Source: CAVPLM01 sp963713545 (GTDB lineage: Bacteria; Actinomycetota; Thermoleophilia; RBG-16-64-13). Taken from it: a stretch of 64,000 nt of DNA. Under the pieces are notes generated by a model, which saw only the letters and a list, made by a program, of their open reading frames with translations, was not told the origin of the DNA and made no database searches. This document shows positions 34,861 through 43,310 of this stretch, piece after piece; the first letter of the stretch is position 1, and each line of letters opens with the position of its first letter. Both the position numbers and the translations under genes were made by a program. Location of the stretch: the NCBI GenBank assembly GCA_963713545.1, contig CAVQME010000013.1, forward strand, positions 24,479 through 88,478, in the 5' to 3' direction.

Positions 34861-35292
34861 ATGGGCATCATCGTGGCAGGAATAGACGGGTCTGAGCACG
34901 GGCAAGCGGCGCTCGAGTTCGCCGCGGAAGAAGCCGCGCTGCGAAGCGCGCGTCTGCGCGTCGTGTGCGCCTGGGAAATCCCGGCCACCGTGGGGATGAG
35001 CGTCGGACTGGTCCCGGGGTTGCTCGAGAGTTTCCGCGAGGAAGCCGACGCGATAGTGCAGTCGGCGATCGACCGCGTGAAAGAGCTTCAGCCCTCGGTG
35101 CCTTGCGAGCCCCGGGCGGTCGAGGGTCACGCGGGGAGTGTTCTGCTGGACGAGGCGCGAGGGGCGACTTTACTCGTGGTAGGAAGCCGGGGCCGCGGAG
35201 ACTTCACCGGCCTGTTGCTCGGTTCGGTCAGCCATCAGGTGCTGCATCACGCCCCGTGCCCGGTCGTCGTGGTGCCGCAGACCGGAGCTTGA
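34861..35292 (+). CDS. Universal stress protein (UspA family)
   Basis: The 143-residue protein has the UspA start IIVAGIDGSEHGQAALEFA and the ATP-binding motif GSRGRGDFTGLLLGSVSHQVLHHAPCPVVVV (G-x2-G-x9-G-S). Such cytoplasmic proteins bind ATP and help survival under stress or energy limitation. It is convergent with the CDF efflux gene, one base apart. Confidence 0.9.
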   Translation: MGIIVAGIDGSEHGQAALEFAAEEAALRSARLRVVCAWEIPATVGMSVGLVPGLLESFREEADAIVQSAIDRVKELQPSVPCEPRAVEGHAGSVLLDEARGATLLVVGSRGRGDFTGLLLGSVSHQVLHHAPCPVVVVPQTGA

Positions 35293-35293
35293 T

Positions 35294-36217
35294 CTACGCG
35301 CGTGGGTCCTGTGAAGTCGGAGGCTTAGGTAGAGCTGGCTCCACGTGCACTACCACGTCGGTCACCTGGCCGAACCGAGCGCGCAGTTCGGTCTCCACGG
35401 CATGGGCTATCTCATGGCCTCGCTCGACGGTGGTGCCGGGGGCCACAAGCACGTGGAGGTCCACAGACACCTGATTCTCTGGACCTCGGGTCCGCACCGA
35501 GTGGCACTCCACTACTCCATCCACGCTCGCGGCAATTGCTACCACCTCTACTACGGGGAGCCGGGCTGCATCACTCAAGGTGCGCCCGACTCCCCGTAGG
35601 ATCGCGATCGCCGTGTAGGCGATCGCGACGGCCACCAGTAGGGCGATCACACCGTCGGCTTTTTCAAATCCCAGCCAGACCAGGATCAGGCTGACGATCA
35701 CCCCCGAACTCACGAGCACGTCGCTCATGGTGTGACGGGCGTCTGCCCTGAGAACCTCGCTACCCAGCCGCCGGCCTTCCCGGGCCTCCCAGGTCGTCAC
35801 TCCCAGGTTCACGATAAGAGTGCCGATCATGATCGCGAAGGACGCTACGGTGACCTGAACGTCTCCCTGACCACGAAGGCTTTCGATAGCTCCCCGGGCC
35901 ACGGTGTAGCAGGCGATGCCGAGCATGATGGCGATGGCCGCGGCCGCGAAGGTCTCGAATTTGCCATGCCCGTAGGGGTGGTCCCGATCGGCGGGCCGGG
36001 TCGCGAACGACATGCCGATGAGGCCCACCACATTGGAGGCCCCGTCGAAGAACGAGTGGATTCCGTCCGCCTGCATGGCCACAGAGTGGCTGAAGAGCCC
36101 GTAGAGAAGCTTGGCCAACGCCACAGCGATGTTGAGGACGAGCACGACCAGAAGCACGCGCCGGATGTCGCGCTCGCGATGCTCAGGCACAGACCACTCT
36201 GTTGCGGCGTCCGTCAT
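35294..36217 (-). CDS. Cation diffusion facilitator (metal efflux)
   Basis: From the ATG at 36217 the product is 307 residues with six predicted helices. The metal sites appear as HSFFDGASN and HTMSDVLVS (HxxxD twice), and HPYGHGKFE is the family loop. A soluble C-terminal domain (VDGVVECHSVRTRG..) follows. Such antiporters export Zn2+, Fe2+, Mn2+ or Co2+ in exchange for protons. The longer frame to 36385 lacks a ribosome site and overlaps the next gene. Confidence 0.9.
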   Translation of the reverse strand: MTDAATEWSVPEHRERDIRRVLLVVLVLNIAVALAKLLYGLFSHSVAMQADGIHSFFDGASNVVGLIGMSFATRPADRDHPYGHGKFETFAAAAIAIMLGIACYTVARGAIESLRGQGDVQVTVASFAIMIGTLIVNLGVTTWEAREGRRLGSEVLRADARHTMSDVLVSSGVIVSLILVWLGFEKADGVIALLVAVAIAYTAIAILRGVGRTLSDAARLPVVEVVAIAASVDGVVECHSVRTRGPENQVSVDLHVLVAPGTTVERGHEIAHAVETELRARFGQVTDVVVHVEPALPKPPTSQDPRA

Positions 36218-36332
36218 TGCGGGAGAGTGTACCGCACCGTCTCCCGTGGCAGGCTGCGCAACCGGAACTGCCGCCGGGTCTCGAGGGCCTGGTCCAGGAA
36301 GCAATCCCTCCTGTGTTCGCCGGGCTCCCTGC

Positions 36333-36734
36333 CTATGAATCCAACTCCTGCGATCCGCGGGGTTTGGGACCCCTCCAGCCAACAAAGGCGCACAGGACGA
36401 TCACGTAGAGGGCGAACATTATGATCGACCAGAACGGGTAATAGGGGACCATGAAGAGCTCTGAGATCGCCGCGAGAGCAGCTGCGATCACACCGACCAC
36501 CCGTCCCCACGTCTTTCCCTGCAGGGCAGCGAGGCCGCCCAGTAGGAGGATCACGCCGACCAGCAACCACCAGACCGCAAGCCCGGTGATATCGACCAAC
36601 ATGTAGCCGTTGTAGCCGAGTACCAGCCATTCATCCCTGAACAGGCCGATGATCCCCGAGATGAGCTTGAACCCCCCAGCCACCATCATCAGGATCGACC
36701 CGAAGGTGATCCAGTTACCCCACCTCTCGTTCAT
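36333..36734 (-). CDS. Four-helix membrane protein, DUF7144-like
   Basis: AAGGGAG lies before the ATG. The 133-residue protein has four hydrophobic helices, opening NERWGNWITFGSILMMVAGGFKLISGIIGLF and ending in a basic cytoplasmic tail. This matches a common actinobacterial membrane family of unknown function. It has no polar catalytic motif. Confidence 0.75.
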   Translation of the reverse strand: MNERWGNWITFGSILMMVAGGFKLISGIIGLFRDEWLVLGYNGYMLVDITGLAVWWLLVGVILLLGGLAALQGKTWGRVVGVIAAALAAISELFMVPYYPFWSIIMFALYVIVLCAFVGWRGPKPRGSQELDS

Positions 36735-36881
36735 CCTTACTCCCTTCTCGAGGTCGTCACGTGTCCGGGTCCGTCCGGTACGTCTCCAGTTCGAGTGTAT
36801 GGGACAAGCCAGCGGCGTACAAGCGCCACAGGGAGCGATCTCGGTGTAGCGCTGCCGTCCGAGTCCCCGAACGTCGTTCGC

Positions 36882-38297
36882 TCACCTGCCGGGGGCCTCA
36901 CCGCGTCGCGGACCGACGAGGGAGGCGGCGATGCCGAAGACGCAGAGCGCGCCGAAGATGAGGAATGTCACCTTGATGCTTGTCAACAAGGCAGGGTAGT
37001 CCGTGGGTTCAATTGCCTGTCGCCCTACTTCGATGGCCAGCACCAGCGTAGCGACGCCCGTGCTCATGCTCATGCCGGTCTGGCGCATAGTGGCCAAAGT
37101 GGCGGAAGCGATACCCACCGACTGTATCCCCACGCTGCCCATGACGGCATGGGTGGCAGGGGTGGAGAAAAAAGCCAAACCTGCGCCGATCAGGCACAGC
37201 ATCGTGATGATGTACCAATACGGTGTCGCGGTGCCGAGGATCGACAGCGCGAACAACCCGACCGCAGAGGCCGCCATCCCGGAGGCGGCCACGTGCCTGG
37301 CCTCGGTCCGGTCGGCCAGGCGGCCCGCGACCAGCGAAAACACCGCCTGGATGAACGTGCCGGTCACGAGCACCAAGCCTGCCATCTGCGCGTCGAGCCC
37401 TCTGTTGTACTGAAGGTAGAGGCTCATCAGGAAGACCATGGCGGCGGTGGCGCTGTAGTTGATGAAGGTCGCGATATTGGAAAAGGCGAACACACGGTTG
37501 TGTCGGAACAGACCGACGTCCAGAAGAGGATCGGTCGCCCGGGTCTCCCACCACACGAACGCCGCAATCCCGGCGATCCCACCGACGACAAGGACGATGC
37601 CCGGAACCTGCGGCAGGAACGAGAACCCCAGCATGAGAGCGAACAGCGATACGGCGGAGAAAGCGGACCCGACCGTATCGAAGTGAGCGCGCTTGGGCTC
37701 CCGCCAATCAAGGTGCCGCAGCTTCCACACCGGTAGCACGAGGTTGACCAGCCCCAGAGCGCCTACTATCAGGAAGAGGCTGCGCCAGCCGAGATTGTGC
37801 ACTATGAGTCCCCCCAAGACCGGGCCGAGCGTGAGACCCAGGTATACCCCGGCGACGTTGATACCCAGCGCCTTACCCCGCGATTCGACCGGGTAGGCCA
37901 AGATCACCAGGGCCGTCGCGGTGACAGCGCCGATGGCGAGGCCCAGTCCATGCACCGCTCTCAAGGCGAGGAGGACGCCGGTCGAGGGAGCAAAGGCGCT
38001 GGCAAAGGCGAAGACGGTGAAGATGATCATGCCCCAGATGAACAGCCGCACTCGACCGTACATGTCGGCCAGACGGCCCGCCGGGAGCAGGGTCGCTCCG
38101 GCGACGAGGATGTAGGCGAGAGAGATCCAGCTGAGCGTCACCGCGGACATGCCAAACTCCGCCTCGATCATCGGCAAGGCGATGTTGATGGCCGAAGACA
38201 TGAAGGTGACGAGAAACCCACCCAGGGTGGCAACGATAAGCACCATGGTGCGGTCGGGGCCGAGTTGCTGCGCTTCGGAGGTTCCTGCTTGGCTCAT
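36882..38297 (-). CDS. MFS drug efflux transporter (EmrB/QacA, DHA2-like)
   Basis: The 471-residue protein has about 14 membrane helices. INIALPMIEAEFGMSAVTLSWISLAYILVAGATLLPAGRLADMYGRVRLF is the DHA2 motif A/first-helix pattern, and motif C-like GLTLGPVLGGLI is present. It is expected to export drugs or other amphipathic compounds with proton motive force. It stands alone; no regulator is adjacent. Confidence 0.88.
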   Translation of the reverse strand: MSQAGTSEAQQLGPDRTMVLIVATLGGFLVTFMSSAINIALPMIEAEFGMSAVTLSWISLAYILVAGATLLPAGRLADMYGRVRLFIWGMIIFTVFAFASAFAPSTGVLLALRAVHGLGLAIGAVTATALVILAYPVESRGKALGINVAGVYLGLTLGPVLGGLIVHNLGWRSLFLIVGALGLVNLVLPVWKLRHLDWREPKRAHFDTVGSAFSAVSLFALMLGFSFLPQVPGIVLVVGGIAGIAAFVWWETRATDPLLDVGLFRHNRVFAFSNIATFINYSATAAMVFLMSLYLQYNRGLDAQMAGLVLVTGTFIQAVFSLVAGRLADRTEARHVAASGMAASAVGLFALSILGTATPYWYIITMLCLIGAGLAFFSTPATHAVMGSVGIQSVGIASATLATMRQTGMSMSTGVATLVLAIEVGRQAIEPTDYPALLTSIKVTFLIFGALCVFGIAASLVGPRRGEAPGR

Positions 38298-38475
38298 GGT
38301 TAGTAGCCTACCAACAAGTCGACCGCGTCGCTCCGTGCGTTAGCCGCTCCCGTCGAGCGATCACTCGAGAGGACCTGAGGTCGTCTGCTCGAACCCTCTG
38401 AGGGTAAGGGAGTCTCGGTATCTCGCCGATACTCTCCCATGCAGGTGTGCGGAAACGCTAGAGGAGAGACGCGAC

Positions 38476-38934
38476 ATGACAGAGAGTCTTGGTCAGGATC
38501 CTCTGACCGGCCTTCAACACCGGTGGTACGTGCTGCATGAGCTGGAACGCCACATCGAGCTCTACAAACGGTACTGGCGCCCGTTCTCTCTTCTCGTGCT
38601 CCACTTCGACAACCTCGACTGGGTCAAGGAGACCTTCGGGGAGACCGCGGGGGACTCCGCCCTCGAGTACCTGGCGACGCACATCAGGATGCATCTGCGC
38701 GAGGCGGACATCGCATGCAGGTGCGCCGAGGACGAATTCGTCGTCATCATGCAGGAGACCGACAAAGAAGCCGCCCAGGCAGCGAGCCGGCGAATAGCCG
38801 ACTCGGTGCAAAGTACCAGGTTCAAGGTGGGCGACGCTTCCGTCACAGTGAAAGTGAGCAGCGTCGTCGCGTCGTGCCCCGCTGATGGGACGGAGGCGGA
38901 AGCCCTTCTCCAGGCTGTCGGTATGCGCGGCTGA
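38476..38934 (+). CDS. Degenerate GGDEF-domain protein
   Basis: GAGGAGAG precedes the ATG. The 152-residue protein is a bare GGDEF domain: DPLTGLQHRW, FSLLVLHFDNLDWVKETFGETAGD and CRCAEDEFVVIMQ. The signature is AEDEF at residues 84-88 instead of GGDEF, so diguanylate cyclase activity is doubtful, although the metal Asp (D45) is kept. No sensor domain is attached. It may bind GTP or a nucleotide second messenger without making c-di-GMP. Confidence 0.8.
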   Translation: MTESLGQDPLTGLQHRWYVLHELERHIELYKRYWRPFSLLVLHFDNLDWVKETFGETAGDSALEYLATHIRMHLREADIACRCAEDEFVVIMQETDKEAAQAASRRIADSVQSTRFKVGDASVTVKVSSVVASCPADGTEAEALLQAVGMRG

Positions 38935-38959
38935 TCACGGGGGGACGACCCCACTACCG

Positions 38960-38999
38960 CTACTGCGATCCACCGCGGCCCACCGCGGGCTACTGCGGG
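38960..38999. repeat. Four 10-bp imperfect tandem repeats
   Basis: Units start at 38960, 38970, 38980 and 38990 with consensus CYACYGCGRB. They lie between the convergent GGDEF and AOR genes, just before the AOR stop, and are noncoding. Confidence 0.7.
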
Positions 39000-39011
39000 C
39001 CCGTGCTCCGT

Positions 39012-40889
39012 TCAGCCTAGATCGATCTGAGGGATGTGCAGCTCGCCCAGCGTCTGGGGTAGAGGTTCTCCCGTTGTCGGATCCCAGCCCATCGCCTTGT
39101 AGTAGTTCTCGCGCAGCAGGGCGAAGGGGACCTCGTGCCCCGCGGCCGGGCCGGCGCTCAGCGGACCGTCGAATCTCTTGGGTAGACTGAGAAGGTCCGG
39201 GGTCACACCCTCCCTGTGGTTGAAAGCCTGGCGGAGCGTGAGGATGCGCCTGCCCGCTCTGAGCCCTTCTTCCCAATCCATGTCCCAACCGGTGACCGGC
39301 CTCAGAAGCTCTACCACCGGCAACCGGTCGAACGTCGAATAGAGGGAACAGAGCCCCGCGGAGCTCAGGAGTTGCCAATACGCTCCGCCGCGCGCGTAGA
39401 TGTCGCCCTTCGTATCGTAGGCTTCGAAGACTCCAGGCGAGTCCGACTGCAGCAGGGGGTCGGTCCCCAGAGGCGTGCCGTGGTCGAGTATGCCCATCCC
39501 CTGCGGCCCGCAGTGCTGGGCCGGCGTGGCGTCGGCCATGTAGAACATCCCTCGGGCTGGATTGAAGCGTGGGTCGTGGAGCGGCAACTGCCGGCCGGCC
39601 ACGTGCATCGCGTATTGCTCGCTGCCCCTGCCGATGCGCTCGGCCGCCTGCCCGCAGCCGTCGGCGAGCAGAGCTCCGAAACCTTCCCGCTTCGCTATCT
39701 GCTCAGCCAGCGTCACCACAGCCGCAGCATTCCCCCAGGTCAGTTCGAGGCCGCCGGTGTCGCTTGAATCGATCAGGCCGTTCTCGTAGCACTCCATAGC
39801 GAAGGAGATAGCGCCGCCGACCCCTATGGTGTCGATGCCGTAGCGGTTGCAGATCTCGTTCGCCCGGATCACAGACTCGACGTTGTCGTTGCGGCAGTTG
39901 GTCCCCAGAGCGCCGAGAGTCTCGTACTCGGGGCGGTGGCTCTCGCCCTGGGTGGAGAACGGGCCCCCGGCGACACGCACGAGGGCGCCGCAACGGACGG
40001 GGCAGGCACTGCAGGCGTAGCTCTTGAGCTTGTAGACGTCCATCTTGGCGCCGTCGAGGTTGCCGCCCGTGGGGAAGGCCTCGGTGCCGGTAGCCGTCCA
40101 GTTGCCGGCAGGGCTGTCGCCGATGGAAAGAAGGAAGCTCGTGTCTGCTCCGGTGCCGGCGGTGGTGAGCCCGGTCAGGAACCGGCTCGCTTTGAGGACG
40201 CGCAAGTAGTCCTGCTGAACGGCTCGGAGAGCCTTCCTGTCGGCCACGCCGATGCGGGCGTCCTTGGCCGCTCTTAGAGCTATGGCCTTGAGCCTCTTCG
40301 AACCCATGACGGCTCCCACGCCGGAGCGCGCCGCGGTCCTGCCCTTCTCGTTGACGATGCCGGCAAGTCGAGAGCACTGCTCACCCGCTGGACCGATACA
40401 CGAGATGGTCCAACTACCCGGCTCGCCCAGCTCCGCCTGCAGCAGGTCGTCGGTCTCGCAGGTGTCCTTGCCCCACAACCGGTCGGCCGGTACGAGCCGT
40501 GCCTGGCCGGCATCGACCACGAGGCAGACGGGGTGGTCCGCCGCGCCGGTTATGAAGATCCCGTCGTAGCCGGCGTTCTTGAGCTCCGGGCCCCAGGTGC
40601 CGCCGGAGTTGGAGTCGGCCCAGCCGTTGGTGAGCGGCGATTTGGTGGTCACCATGTACCGGCCCCCGCCGTACACCCCCGTCGCGGTGAGAGGTCCGGT
40701 GGCGAAGACCAGCATGTTCTCCGGTCCGAGCGGATCGATCCCGGGCTTGGTCCGCTCCATCATGACCTGAGCGCCCATGCCGGTCCCGCCGATGCAGCTC
40801 CGGTAGAAGCTCTCGTCCGGAGCCTCCTCGCTGATCGCTCCGGTGGTCAGGTCGACAAAAAGAAGCGTCCCAGCATATCCATAGCCCAC
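39012..40889 (-). CDS. Aldehyde:ferredoxin oxidoreductase-family tungsten enzyme
   Basis: The 625-residue protein has the AOR N-terminal cofactor domain (GYAGTLLFVDLTTGAISEE, GGTGMGAQVM, GPLTATGVYGGGRYMVTTKSPLT, GTWGPELKNAGYDGIFITG) and cluster ligands CSACPVRCG plus a later Cys (GLCSLYSTFD). The family oxidises aldehydes or related compounds with a tungsten bis-pterin and one 4Fe-4S cluster, passing electrons to ferredoxin. The upstream neighbour on the same strand encodes a MoaD-like protein, so the two are probably co-transcribed. It is in the cytoplasm; the physiological aldehyde is unknown. Confidence 0.92.
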   Translation of the reverse strand: MGYGYAGTLLFVDLTTGAISEEAPDESFYRSCIGGTGMGAQVMMERTKPGIDPLGPENMLVFATGPLTATGVYGGGRYMVTTKSPLTNGWADSNSGGTWGPELKNAGYDGIFITGAADHPVCLVVDAGQARLVPADRLWGKDTCETDDLLQAELGEPGSWTISCIGPAGEQCSRLAGIVNEKGRTAARSGVGAVMGSKRLKAIALRAAKDARIGVADRKALRAVQQDYLRVLKASRFLTGLTTAGTGADTSFLLSIGDSPAGNWTATGTEAFPTGGNLDGAKMDVYKLKSYACSACPVRCGALVRVAGGPFSTQGESHRPEYETLGALGTNCRNDNVESVIRANEICNRYGIDTIGVGGAISFAMECYENGLIDSSDTGGLELTWGNAAAVVTLAEQIAKREGFGALLADGCGQAAERIGRGSEQYAMHVAGRQLPLHDPRFNPARGMFYMADATPAQHCGPQGMGILDHGTPLGTDPLLQSDSPGVFEAYDTKGDIYARGGAYWQLLSSAGLCSLYSTFDRLPVVELLRPVTGWDMDWEEGLRAGRRILTLRQAFNHREGVTPDLLSLPKRFDGPLSAGPAAGHEVPFALLRENYYKAMGWDPTTGEPLPQTLGELHIPQIDLG

Positions 40890-40957
40890 AGCCGCTGCGC
40901 TCCCTACCGTCGTGTGACTGATCGCGGGATGAAAGACGGGATCAACGGGGACGCTTT

Positions 40958-41263
40958 CTACCCACCGGCCAAGAACGGCCGCAACGTGACCACGTCGCCG
41001 TGCTTGAGTCTCTTGCCCAGACCCTGAGGCATCGCGCAGAACGCGCCGTTGATCACCAGAAACCGCTTTCCTCCGCCTGCGACTTCGCCTCGGACATCGG
41101 ACCCAAGAAGGGCGGAAAGGTGCGTCAGAAGACCGTCGACCGTCGTACCAGCCGGCAGCGAAAGGCTCTGGGTGGGAAGCGCACCGTGCCCGGAGGAGCT
41201 CCAGACCGAGAACTCCACCGTCACGCTGTCTGCTGCCCGCGTCTGGGCCGGATCGTTATCCAT
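40958..41263 (-). CDS. MoaD/ThiS-like sulfur-carrier protein
   Basis: With the ATG at 41263 (GAGGAAG upstream) the product is 101 residues with a beta-grasp pattern and the diagnostic C-terminal Gly-Gly (VVTLRPFLAGG). In this family the last Gly is thiocarboxylated to deliver sulfur for pterin cofactor synthesis. It sits 68 bases upstream of the AOR gene, fitting a dedicated tungstopterin role. The locus regulator diverges from it. Confidence 0.85.
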   Translation of the reverse strand: MDNDPAQTRAADSVTVEFSVWSSSGHGALPTQSLSLPAGTTVDGLLTHLSALLGSDVRGEVAGGGKRFLVINGAFCAMPQGLGKRLKHGDVVTLRPFLAGG

Positions 41264-41334
41264 GGAAGGACTTCCTCGAGCCACCGCTCGGCCGGCTCAT
41301 TGCTCTTCGAGGCCATTATTCCCGGGTAGGAAGA

Positions 41335-41364
41335 TTGTGTCAAGGGAAATGGCCATGGTATGAT
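41335..41364 (+). promoter_or_regulatory. Promoter of the IclR-family gene
   Basis: A -35 TTGTGT (41335-41340) and a -10 TATGAT (41359-41364) are 18 bases apart. The -10 lies inside the palindrome at 41353-41372. Confidence 0.5.
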
Positions 41365-41385
41365 TACCATGGTCATAGTGTGACC
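41353..41385. promoter_or_regulatory. Overlapping palindromes, probable IclR operator
   Basis: CCATGGTA-TGAT-TACCATGG (41353-41372) has perfect 8-bp arms. It overlaps GGTCA-TAGTG-TGACC (41371-41385), with perfect 5-bp arms. Both lie in the 137-bp region between the divergent MoaD-AOR and IclR genes, so the regulator could control both directions. Confidence 0.6.
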
Positions 41386-41400
41386 GCACAGAGGAGTCCT

Positions 41401-42282
41401 ATGACGCCGGGGCCAGAAGAGTCCGCAGGGTCGTCGACCTACCAGGTGCGAGTCCTCGACCGCGCGATCGACATCCTTGACTGCTTCAACCAGCGGCAAC
41501 GGGAGCTCAGCCTTCCGGAGATCGTGGAGCTTACCGGGCTGAACCGGTCGACTGCCAGGAGACTCGCGGCCAACCTCGTACGCAGGGGGCTCCTGCAGTG
41601 GGCGCCGGCCACGGGCCGATATCAGCTGGGTCTGCGGCTCTTCGAGATGGGATCGGTCGTATCTGCCTCGTTCTCACTCCTCGAGGCCGCGGCCGGCCCT
41701 CTCTCGGTCCTTCAAGAGAAGGTAGGGGGAACCATCATGGTGGCGGCGCCCAGCGGAGACCACTTCGTGATAATCGACCGGCGCGAGGGCATGGGGGAGG
41801 ACGGTTCGATGGTGTCGATGAGAAGCGAGATCGGCACCGTCCGCCCCATCACCTACGGACCCATCGGCCGGGTGTTCCTCTCGACGCTCAGCCTCCCGGC
41901 GGTGCGGCGGTTGCTCGACAAGTACCCGCTGGAGGCGTCCACATCCTACTCGGTCACGGACGTCCCGCTGTTCTTAGAGCGACTTGCGGAGGTGGCGGAA
42001 GCCGGGTACGCCATGGACGTGAACGAGGTCACCGAAGGGATCATGGGCTTGGCTACACCTATCAGGGACTTGATGGGAAAGACCGCCGGTGTCCTCTGCC
42101 TAGGCGTGCCCTCCACCAGAGAGAAAGACACCTCGTTCGTGGAGGCAGCCGTCAGCAGTCTGAAAGACGCCAGCGCCGCGATCTCCACGAACATGGGCCA
42201 CGGAGCCGACTCCGGGCCCCTGTCCGGTGAGGAGATCGGAGAGCAGGACTGCGCGGCTGCGGAGGCCCGCGGACCCGTTTGA
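41401..42282 (+). CDS. IclR-family transcriptional regulator
   Basis: GAGGAG six bases before the ATG at 41401 sets a 293-residue protein. The N-terminal winged helix reads RVLDRAIDILDCFNQRQRELSLPEIVELTGLNRSTARRLAANLVRRGLLQWAPATGRYQLG, and the C-terminal effector domain has GTVRPITYGPIGRVFLSTLS. IclR proteins bind small acids and repress or activate catabolic genes. The palindromes upstream and the divergent AOR genes point to control of this locus and itself. Confidence 0.92.
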   Translation: MTPGPEESAGSSTYQVRVLDRAIDILDCFNQRQRELSLPEIVELTGLNRSTARRLAANLVRRGLLQWAPATGRYQLGLRLFEMGSVVSASFSLLEAAAGPLSVLQEKVGGTIMVAAPSGDHFVIIDRREGMGEDGSMVSMRSEIGTVRPITYGPIGRVFLSTLSLPAVRRLLDKYPLEASTSYSVTDVPLFLERLAEVAEAGYAMDVNEVTEGIMGLATPIRDLMGKTAGVLCLGVPSTREKDTSFVEAAVSSLKDASAAISTNMGHGADSGPLSGEEIGEQDCAAAEARGPV

Positions 42283-42417
42283 AGGGGACATGCCAGAGCA
42301 AACCACACGGCAGGAGAATGGGAGGGAGCGCACAGCAAGAAAGAGGCCACGCGGTTCGGCAGTCTGTCATCACCCTGCACCATCCGGTAGAGACAAACGC
42401 GTGAGAAAGGACCCGAT

Positions 42418-43251
42418 ATGAAGAAGACCAGAGTCTGCCTACTCGACGGGGGCACGTTGGCCCTACCCGACTACAAGCTCTTCTGGGGCAAGGGCACGGG
42501 CGAGATTATCCGCTTTGCGAGCTACAGCGTCCTGATCGACCACGAGGACGGGGTGTTCCTGTTCGACACCGGCTTCGACCGGGACTTCATGTACAAGTGG
42601 ACCAAACAGGACAACCCGCTCCAGGCCGACGATCAGAACCCAGTGGCTCAACTGGCCAAGCTCGGGATGAAGCCCGAAGACGTCGACTACATCATCAACT
42701 CCCATTTTCACATCGACCATGTGGGGGCCAACAAGCACTTCCCCGACGCTACCGTCGTGGTGAACAGGAAGGAGTACGACGGGGCCAAGAACCCGATGCC
42801 CTTCGAGTACCAGAGCTTCTCCGACCTCAGCTTCGACCCCGATCTGCATAAGCTCAACTTCATCGGAGCTCGCGACATCTTGAAACGGGCGGGTACCGAG
42901 GAAGAAGAGCCGCCGGTCAAGAAGCCGCCCAAGTACAAGTTCCTCGAGGGCGACACCGAGCTGGCCAAGGGTCTATGGCTCTGGGATGTCCCGGGCCACT
43001 CGGCCGGGCAGATGGCCTTGATGGTTGAGCTCGAGGGTCGCAAGCCGATGTTCTTCCCGGCCGACGCGTGCCACCTGCCGCGGCATCTGGAAGAGATGAT
43101 CGTCCCCGGTTTCCATATGGATCCGGTGGCCGGCTACCATTCGTTGGAGAGAGTGAAGGAGCTTCGAGACAAGCACGGCGCGGAGATCTTCTGGGGACAT
43201 CCTCCGGGTGACTCGCTGGTCTACCGCCAGGCTCCGGAATGGTATGAGTAA
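42418..43251 (+). CDS. Metallo-beta-lactamase-fold hydrolase (lactonase-like)
   Basis: AAAGGA lies before the ATG. The 277-residue protein has FLFDTGFD, the metal motif NSHFHIDHVGAN (HxHxDH), VPGHSAGQMALMVE and a final GHPPGDS. This resembles N-acyl-homoserine-lactone lactonases of the MBL fold, which open lactone rings with two metal ions. In this locus it may hydrolyse a lactone or ester linked to the aldehyde pathway; that is inference. Confidence 0.88.
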   Translation: MKKTRVCLLDGGTLALPDYKLFWGKGTGEIIRFASYSVLIDHEDGVFLFDTGFDRDFMYKWTKQDNPLQADDQNPVAQLAKLGMKPEDVDYIINSHFHIDHVGANKHFPDATVVVNRKEYDGAKNPMPFEYQSFSDLSFDPDLHKLNFIGARDILKRAGTEEEEPPVKKPPKYKFLEGDTELAKGLWLWDVPGHSAGQMALMVELEGRKPMFFPADACHLPRHLEEMIVPGFHMDPVAGYHSLERVKELRDKHGAEIFWGHPPGDSLVYRQAPEWYE

Positions 43252-43310
43252 GCGCTCAGGCGGGCACGGCCGCGGCCGCCTCGTCCTTGACATCGTGCCG
43301 AGAGCCACGA

